Source: Halichondria panicea
Taxonomy: Eukaryota; Porifera; Demospongiae; Suberitida; Halichondriidae
Length of the DNA: 64,000 nt
Reading direction: 5' to 3'
Assembly (NCBI RefSeq): GCF_963675165.1
Contig: NC_087382.1
Span: 1,302,001-1,366,000, forward strand
The notes beneath the pieces were generated by a model, which had not been told where the DNA came from, searched no databases, and saw only the letters and a list, made by a program, of their open reading frames with translations. Position numbers and translations under genes: made by a program. Below are positions 56,513 to 64,000 of this stretch, one piece after another; the first letter of the stretch is position 1, and each line of letters starts with the position of its first letter.

Positions 56513-57405
56513 AGTGCTTCCGTGCAGAGGGTATATTGTTGCAGAAAATACGATTGTTCTGTCTTTAGTGCAATAAATGTGCGCATGTTCAAAGTGCCAT
56601 TATATAGCATTATATATCACAAAATCAGTTCAATCACTTCAAGTAAAGCGATAATATAAACTGTGCGACAGTTCAAGATATTAATTGATTACACTCAACC
56701 ATAGGTCAACTAATAATAATTATGCACAAAGCAGACACTGTAAATACTGAATACATATATTCAAATTCAACATTAACTTTAGGTTCCCCTCATGAAATGG
56801 CCAGTAACTTCGTCAGCAGTATGATGCTTCCATTGAACATAAAATTAATGTTTGAATTAGGAATAGAGTAACCAATACCAACCGTCTTGTTTGCCTTTTG
56901 GTGGCTCTGCCAATGTACCCTTCGATCCCTCCATTTCTCACAAAATGTTTTGAATGTGGAGTGATTATTGATGCAAGGACAAAACTAATTGCCTGCATGA
57001 AACAAAAAGAGTTTTCATAACCTCTTTTTGTTATTGTTGCATTTTAAGTGGGCAGATCAAAGGAAACACTGTGCCAATATCTGCCATATGGCACAGGTCA
57101 AGCCCTGAACTGTGCCACTATCTAAACACTGGCATAGTATGGCTGAAGTTACCTAAAGCCCACCGTCCACCCAGTAACCTGAAACTGTCCCTTTTATAGT
57201 ATTAAACAGATTCAGTGGTAGGCAGAAAACGTTTTTCATGCATCTGGAGCATTCCACAGCCACCACAAGTAGTTGAAACTAGTAGTCCTATAAAAGGAGT
57301 GATGTGTACACGGAAAGGAATGCACAAGGAATGCAACAAATCAGTTGTTATACACAGCTCACTTGTGTGCACATGGGATATATTGGCTCATAATATGTAC
57401 AAGAG

Positions 57406-58428
57406 TATGGAACGCCGTTTGCGACAAAATTCAGGCAGATTGTGATAGGCGTGTGCATCCAATATAAAATCGATTTTTGAAGATCGATTTTTAATAATCG
57501 ATTTTTTACAGTTGATTTTCGATTTACACGTGAACGATCTTTGACAATCGATCTGATATTCGATTTTTGATAATCAATTTTTGATAATCGATTATTGAAA
57601 TTCGATTTTTGATAATCGATTTTTGATAATCGATTATTGAAATTCCATTTTTGATAATCGATTTTAGATCTGCTCTGAGGTGGGCTGGGGGGGTCCACTG
57701 ATCCTAAAGCTGTATCACGTGAGACTATCCTTAGAGAAATTTTGCATTGAAGAAGCCACTATTCATGACTTCTATTCTATCTGGAATCACCAAACTCTTT
57801 CTCAGCTCTCTAAGCACACACAAGATGGCCAAATAAAACAGTGCTGGCGAGAAAGCATACAAAAATGGGTGCACGAAGGAACTAAATAAGATAGCATCAA
57901 CTGAACAGTTCTAAAATTAATGATTTTTATTGTGACTTATGGCCCTTCTTTTTAATGGTTCCAAAAAACAATAATGTTTCGCTTTTGCGTTATAGTCTAT
58001 CATGTGAGATAGCTAACCAAGCCAAGCTTTGATTCCAGGCCGCAGAGAAGGAGTTTGTGCATGTTCTGAGTTTCAAGGGCGGCCTAACTGTAGCCTTGAA
58101 TCCATTTTAATCGGCCTGGATTCGAGGCTAGTATCAATCAATTGCGATTTTTGTAATCGATTTTCAAAAATCGATTATCAAAAATCGATTATTGGATTTT
58201 CATAATCGATTTTCATAGTCTAAAAATCGATTAGCAAAAATCGAATTTCGTTTATCAAAGTCCATTAGCAGATATCAATAATCGAATTTGTCAAAGATCG
58301 TTCACGTGTAAATCAAATATCAACTGCCAAAAATCGATTATTAGAAATCGATCTTCAAAAATCGATTTTATTTTGGATGCACACGCCAATTAATTCTGTC
58401 TGAATTTTGTCGCAAACGGCGTTCCATA
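57406..58428. mobile_element. Foldback element, about 1.02 kb, arms rich in ATCGATTTTTGATA repeats
   Basis: The outer arms are inverse copies: TATGGAACGCCGTTTGCGAC at the left and GTCGCAAACGGCGTTCCATA at the right, continuing through GTGTGCATCC into a run of AATCGATTTTTGATAATCG-like palindromic units (57470-57665 and 58140-58375). Arms are about 260-290 bp. The centre holds a small frame (57680-57889) with KQCWRESIQKWVHEGTK at its end, not recognised, and a damaged TAGCCTCG-family copy at about 58020-58130. The whole could form a very long hairpin. Confidence 0.8.
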
Positions 58429-58932
58429 CAAGAGTCTATTATTATTCCTAGGAATTTACCCATTCTTATCAACTGATACTTGCCATTTAATGGCTGGTAA
58501 AAGCGATATTTGCAATGTCTCCTTGAGTTGTTGTGTGGTTGGTCTTTGTGAGGGAGAGGAGACACAGTGCACGAACTCAACATTACTTTACCAACTTATC
58601 TGAATTTGAACAAGGGAAATAGTTTGCCAAAGACAGTGGAGCAGAAGCTCTCATACACTATATATATACACAAAGGGTGCCGCTAGGAGCAGGCCGCCAG
58701 GCTAGAGCACATAAGCAATAAAAAGTACAAAAGAATAACAGGACTTGTACAATTAAACAGTACAACACAGGAGTACATGAGGAAATGACTAATTAAGTGA
58801 TTAACTAGCTGGCAAAAAGAAACTAGCTGAATATAGTATACAAAAGTCAGTGTGCATGCATGCAATGAGGAGGGCTCACAAAAAACCAAAAAACGAAACC
58901 AAGCTTAAGTATTAGGAGATAATTATACCATG
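58429..58932. other. Intergenic; 3' flank of the minus-strand membrane-protein gene
   Basis: Downstream of the stop at 58933 on the minus strand. AT-rich; AATAAAAAG-like text at about 58720, read as its complement, does not give a clear poly(A) signal. No exon supported. Confidence 0.3.
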
Positions 58933-61645
58933 TTACTCTTTCACGACGTCGATGACAGTGTGCGTAACTTTGGGTGCATTGTGTTGAGGAGGGGGAGGGG
59001 GTGGTCTGTAGTCCTCTGTGGTGAGGGGGGCTAGCACATCCAGGGCAGGCTCTCTCAGCTGGTCCGGCCTTGTGGCTGGTCGGATGATGGGAGGAGTGAT
59101 GTAACGATCAGGATCTGATTCAGCTTCTTCCATGACTCCATTAGTGTACGGATCATATCTGTCCGCGTTTGTCCAGGTTTCTTCATGGTTTTTCTTCTCC
59201 ATTTCCAGTTTGCGAACTCGTGGAATCATTTTTCTCGGTCTGAGTGCATTTTTCTGCCTCTGCAGAACAGGAACTTTCTTCAGTATGTACTCGTAAAAGT
59301 GGTAACAAGCTATCACCACAAACAAAACAAAAGCCACTGCCATTGAAATGTTGGATATTATGACTTGATTCCCATTGATGTTTCCTATGTAGAGGGTGCC
59401 ATATGCTAGAATTGCAAGATTGAGGAAAAAGAGTGTTTCCAGTAAATCATTGAATCGTATTTTGTACACAGGATAATTCTGCAATTTGAAAATATTAAGC
59501 CCAACACTTATAGATCCAGCTGATAGTACGGGGAGAGAAGTGTCCAAAGCCAAAGCAGTTATTAGGTTATGAGCGATCAAAGAAAATAGGAGCAGTCCCA
59601 CACAGTAGCGATGTTTGGGAGTGAATGGAGCATGGTATGTATCCATGAAGCCATTGTAGTATGTGTTCTTAGTCCATTTCATGAGTTTCTGTTTTGAACA
59701 GCGAGGAAACCATTGTCCAAAGAAGAGCAGTACAGTGAACAATATACCAGAGATGAGGATTATGGCGGCAAAAACAAACCGAGGGATGTGACCGAGAGTG
59801 AAATATTGCACATTGCCGTCATACAACCAAACTATATCACTTGAATTGTTGGGAAAATCCAACACCTCGGTTGCACCATCAGGATAATCCAAGACCCTGT
59901 ATTGCAATGCAGCAATGATAAACCGCAAGAGTTTGGAATAAGAGAGTAGGACGAGTGTGCCTAGGGCAGCAACTGGGTTCCTGTTGGAGAGGAGCTTTGC
60001 AAATGAGTCAAAGTACTTACTCAAAATGATTATTAAGAACATCAGAAGAAACAGGTAAGCAGGAAAGACAATCTGAAGGAGCACTTTTGCATGAGAGTTC
60101 ATTCCATCATAAAAGCATGTCTCAATACCCAAGTCAAGATTCACCCACGATATGAAAACTGTCAAAGGGTTATGAAAAAGTATGAAGATCGACTGATTTG
60201 CAGCTAATATATTAGTGTAGAAGATTAGCCCATGGATAGTGCCTGTTGCTATGGTAATGTTGAAAAGGAGAATGAATGCAACTAGTACTATGCCTGCCAG
60301 GGCAAACGGGAGTAGCAGGAGAAGGTAACAGTTTGAACAGAGTTCACATCTTGAAGTACCTAACACAAGACTGAGCCCTGGTTCACATTCTCCACACAAG
60401 ACACCACTTCGATTGTAGGCACATTGTTCGTCAGGGTTGCTTAGACTGATGTTGACTGGCTTTAGTACACAATAGTCAAATGTACAGTTACTAACAACAT
60501 ACCCACTTCCGTTAGTGGTATTAGTCACTCCTATCCATATGTTGTTATTGCTTTCCAATTTTATGGTCCCATTTTCTTCAGAACAGTTTGTTATCTGCTG
60601 CAACAAGACTGGATCACAGTCACACTTGCACTCAATTGAGGACATAATTGGTTGGAGTCCAATAGAGCAATCACACTTTTGAAAAGATATGTTTAGAATT
60701 TGTTTTGAAATTCCCAAATTGTTGCATGGACCCTCAGCATAGAGTTCCATTTGAGCAGAGCTGTCTTGTGAGAATACATTGTACTCTAATTCTGTGCACT
60801 GATTGCCAACTTCCTGTTGTGCTTGTCCTTCTTTGAGACGATCAACTCTACGGCTCTCAGTGATAACAGAACTGTGAATTATGGCGTTATTCATTGGATT
60901 TCCAGCTTGGTCTACAGCCATAACACTGATTGTGAATGCTTGTCCTTTTCTAACAGAAATGGTCTGTTTGGTGGTGTTACACAACTTCACTCTGACAGCC
61001 TTCGAAGCTATCGATGAATAATGCACAGTATTGTTCAAGTACTCAAATCCGTTGTCTGATGAAGAGAGTTCGGCTGATACATCCACCGTACACCTGTCAA
61101 ACAGACCTCCGTAAATATCTGCTCCTGACTGGGAAGCTGTGTTGTTAGTCAAAAAAGTGTTGCGATGATTAACTGATGTATTGTTCAAACACTTAAGTAC
61201 TTCTTCATATGAAGACTGGGAAGTTTGCACTAAAGGTATCAAAGTCTTAACAAAATTGATATCAAAACCGTAGAGATCTTGAGTTTGAATGAAGCATTCT
61301 GTTCGTGTCAGATCTCCTGCAGTAGTTACATCCTCTCCTCTACACACACCACTCTCAGTACTGTCTGCCACAAATATCCCCCCTCCATATTGAGCCTTGT
61401 TATTGTGGATTTCCAGTATGACCAGCGTTTTACCAAGCTCTAGCTCCAAGTCCTGTTTCAAAATATATATCTTGGAACTTTGTTGTAGATACACTCCACC
61501 TCCGCTATTGTTTGCTGAGTTTGACTTGATTTGGACGTAAGCGTGAGAAAAAGCCTTAATGTTTGAAGCAACTGCATAAATACCTCCTCCATTTTGAGCA
61601 TCATTTTGATCTATAATACTCACAAACAGTACAGGTTCTATGTCA
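58933..61645 (-). CDS. Membrane end of the beta-helix gene: Cys-rich module, about 8 transmembrane segments, Pro-rich tail
   Basis: The open frame from the acceptor at 61645 to TAA-type stop at 58933 is uninterrupted. It has beta-helix coils (NGGGIYAVASN, NSGGGVYLQQSSK, QYGGGIFVADST), a probable Ig-like or wall segment with KGQAFTISVMAVDQAGNPMN, CDCD and CGEC cysteine motifs, then hydrophobic segments from about 60340 to 59250. The tail has EEAESDPDRYITPPIIRP and PPPPPPQHNAP. Similar proteins are numerous in sponges, with no assigned function. The Pro-rich tail could bind SH3/EVH1-type partners (inference). Confidence 0.82.
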
Positions 61646-61682
61646 CTACATGTACACGGGACAAAGTTATCATTAAATATAC
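61646..61682 (-). other. Putative 37-nt micro-intron
   Basis: On the minus strand it begins GTATAT and ends CATGTAG. Without it the frame stops at TAA just after VTLYI. With it removed the text reads DSKVTF then DIEPVLFVSIIDQND, continuing a beta-helix coil smoothly. At 37 nt it is close to the shortest animal introns. The alternative is a frameshift mutation. Confidence 0.6.
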
Positions 61683-63868
61683 AAAGTGACCTTCGAATCA
61701 AATTCAATTTCGCTTGAGTATGCATAAATCCCACCACCATTTTGTGCTGTGTTGTGAGAAATCTCTATGGGATAGTGAACAAAGAGTGTGCTCTCTCTCA
61801 GAAACACACCTCCTCCAAAGGTAGCAGTATTGTTAGAAATGACCATTCCTTCTGCATTGATATAGATTTGACTCTGGACTGCTCTGATGGCTCCACCCTG
61901 CACACCATGATTGTTACTGAGAGTTGTGGGTCCATTGAACTCCACTCGACTTCTTAGAGCATATACAGGGTTTACATTATTGCTAACGTTGTTAACTCCC
62001 GTAAATGACAAGTTAGAATGCACTACGTAAAGGATATTTTCACCCTTTAAATTGTCAAATATGCTTGTATTAGTAATTATCAGACTTGAGATAACAACCG
62101 CAATCACTCCATCTTGCTGAGTAGCTCTGTTGTTTGTGACCACAGAGTCGGAAATGATCACAGTGCCATCAGCAACAAAAAACACTCCACCAAAGTCAGC
62201 ACTGTTATTTTTAAACATGATTTTGGAGACGGATATAGTTCCAGTATATACCAAAATCGCTCCACCAAGACTAGTTTCTCCATTATCAACTACAGCTTCA
62301 TTATCTGTTATATTACAGCTCAAGATAGATGCATCACCCACGAAAAGTCCAATTGCTCCACCAGAGGTAGCCTTGTTGTTTGTTAGCTTGCTATCGGATA
62401 TCAGTAACTCTCCAGTAAAAACCGAAATCGCTCCATCTGATCTACCAGCACTGTTGTACGCTAGCTCACTGTCGGAGATTGAGACACTCCCTCCCTAGAT
62501 ATTAATTGCTCCACCGTCAAGAATAGCACTATTGTTTAGTAGGGCACAGTTGGAAATGAACAAACTACTTTGAGAGGTGGAAATTGCTCCAGCACTTTCA
62601 GCAATATTATTTGTAAAGTTGCATAAACTGATAGTCACACTTGCAGAGTCCACTTCCACTGCTCCACCTAATCCAAATATAGCAGTGTTAGAATTAAACC
62701 TTGAATTGTTAATAACAGTTTGATTTGATATAATATTATGAATTGCTCCACCACCATCATGAATAGCACTATTGCTCAGTAGTGTACAGTTGGAAATGAA
62801 CAAACCACTTCCAAAGGTGAAAATTGCTCCACCTGCTTTTTCAGCACTGTTGTACGCTAGCTCACTGTCGGAGATTGAGACACTCCCTCCCCGGCTATAA
62901 ATTGCTCCACCGTCAAGAATAGCACTATTGTTTAGTAGCGCACAGTTGGAAATGAACAAACTACTTCCAAAGGTGATAATTGCTCCACCAAAATTTAATT
63001 GAGCAATATTATTTGTAAAGTTGCACCAACTGATAGTCACACTTACAGAGTCCACTTCCACTGCTCCACCATATGCAGCAGTATTGGAATCGAATCTTGA
63101 ATCATTAATAACAGTTTGATTTGATTCAATGTTCACTGCACCACCACTGTTACTGAAGAAGTCGCTCTTTTCAATGCACACACTATCAACTTTAACAGTC
63201 AATGCTCTGTCAGTGCTAGTGTTGTTCACAAAGAGAACTCGTTCAATCGTTACAGTTACTGTATGAGCGATCTCGAGTGTACAAGCTTCCAACTTTAGCA
63301 ATTTCAAGCCTACCAAATAGCATTGAGAAATGTACATATAGCCTGAACTACTTTCATCACCTGCTCCAGTGAAATGCAAACCTTCAATACTCAATGCACG
63401 GATATTAGATAAATACACTGCTCTACCAGTTGTGTTGGCATTGATAGTGGCATTTTGGCCAGCAATAATCACCTCTCTGAAATTACAAATGTAAAGCATT
63501 TCACTTAATAAATGATCACCAGACAGAAAGCTCAAGGTGAGATTGTCTCCACCAGACAACAGGGCTGTTTGAACAAGCTGCTCGAGAGTGAAATAAGTTC
63601 CATTTTGGTAGCCATGACACGAGTCAATTGAATCCACTGGCACAATGTGATAGTGCTCACTCCTGGTAACAGTAGCTAGGGTCAGTATAGCAGCACCAAC
63701 CAGCTGGTGTGCATGTTCTCTCCGATACTATAAAATTACAAATATAATTAATGCAGTATCAGTATACTAGCTGCTATTGCTGCTTCTACTTTGTACTTAA
63801 AGCGTGTATACTGTAAAGCATCTACAGAGGTAGAACATGTGGAATAAGCTAATTAATGGTCACCAGAG

Positions 63869-64000
63869 CAGGGCCGTAAGAAACATTTTTAGGTGGGGGG
63901 GCAGAAAAAAGAAATGGACCCTCCCCGCCAGAGGCAAACTTTTTACATGTGTATGTTCTCAGAGATAAACAGGAGAAAGATATCGAGCTTCGTAAGAAGA
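63869..64000 (+). mobile_element. Left end of a transposon running off the window (CAGGGCCGTAAG)
   Basis: It begins CAGGGCCGTAAGAAAC with a G-rich stretch shortly after, resembling the CAGAGCCGG and CAGGGTTTC ends seen at 37883 and 2680. The right end and the target duplication lie outside the window. Confidence 0.45.

Larger units (their letters stand above)
58933..63714 (-). pseudogene. Beta-helix multi-pass membrane receptor-like gene with two disabling changes
   Basis: Minus-strand coding text runs 63714 to 58933. ATG at 63714 starts the same signal peptide as the 55885 paralog, but two extra bases (TA, about 63686-63689) shift the frame, giving TGA at 63684-63682. The similar text resumes from 63643 (MPVDSIDSCHGYQNG) and is open to a TAG at 62497-62495, where the paralog has TGG. 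The same frame then continues to about 61683. A 37-nt GT..AG interval (61682-61646) restores the frame and yields KVTFDIEPVLFVS. The last about 900 residues carry beta-helix coils, a Cys-rich segment (CGECEPGLSLVLGTSRCELC), about eight hydrophobic segments beginning LLLLLPFALAGIVLVAFIL, the family signature NLDLGIETCFYDGM, and a cytoplasmic tail with PPPPPP. A surface receptor or adhesion role is inferred. It may be a pseudogene, a haplotype variant, or carry base errors; the intact long 3' part argues for recent damage. Confidence 0.75.

Noticed and set aside
57348..57698. Minus-strand frame with repeated KIDYQKSNFNNRLS
   Set aside because: It is the translation of the ATCGAT-rich palindromic arm of the foldback element.

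Overview
The window is eukaryotic, not bacterial: coding sequence lies in short exons with GT..AG introns in consistent phases, and there is abundant non-coding repeat. The protein families point to an early-branching animal, most likely a demosponge. They are ankyrin (ANK) + Death domain (DD) + ROC-COR GTPase + ZU5 proteins, and signal-peptide/beta-helix/multi-pass membrane proteins. The species cannot be fixed from the sequence alone.

Plus strand, 85-32060 (gene 1). A roughly 30-exon gene for ANK, DD, ANK x3, ROC GTPase with COR, linker, and then a tail of repeated modules: DD, [linker + DD], [linker + DD], DD, ZU5/UPA-like, DD. Every junction from exon 3 onward is phase-consistent. The first ANK exon has a 10-base deletion relative to its paralog, which gives an early stop. 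Three large arrays of a 62-bp minisatellite (13.5-15.9, 17.6-22.2 and 24.0-26.3 kb) fill the introns that separate the tail death-domain modules. Two of those modules belong to a nearly identical 6334-bp direct duplication.

Intergenic, 32-41.4 kb. This holds nested inverted-repeat transposons, a 50-bp minisatellite, a small minus-strand two-exon gene fragment, and three degenerate repeats just upstream of gene 2.

Plus strand, 41377-53602 (gene 2). A paralog of gene 1 with 22 coding exons whose spliced length is an exact multiple of three (1707 aa). It has an apparently intact reading frame, a 20-codon upstream ORF, and an ankyrin section expanded by a three-copy 1.34-kb tandem duplication. 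It lacks the ZU5/DD tail and the minisatellites.

Minus strand, 54.5-63.7 kb. Two paralogous secreted or membrane beta-helix proteins. One (54545-55885) has an intact signal peptide but is cut short before any membrane region. The other (58933-63714) carries the full cysteine-rich and multi-pass membrane end, but has a frameshift in the signal peptide, an in-frame stop, and one 37-nt putative intron.

Taken together this looks like a fast-evolving receptor and death-signalling locus: cytoplasmic GTPase/death adaptor genes next to cell-surface repeat proteins, all shaped by tandem duplication. It also hosts a terminal-inverted-repeat transposon family that makes 9-bp target duplications (four dated insertions, two of them in the same intron of the two paralogs).
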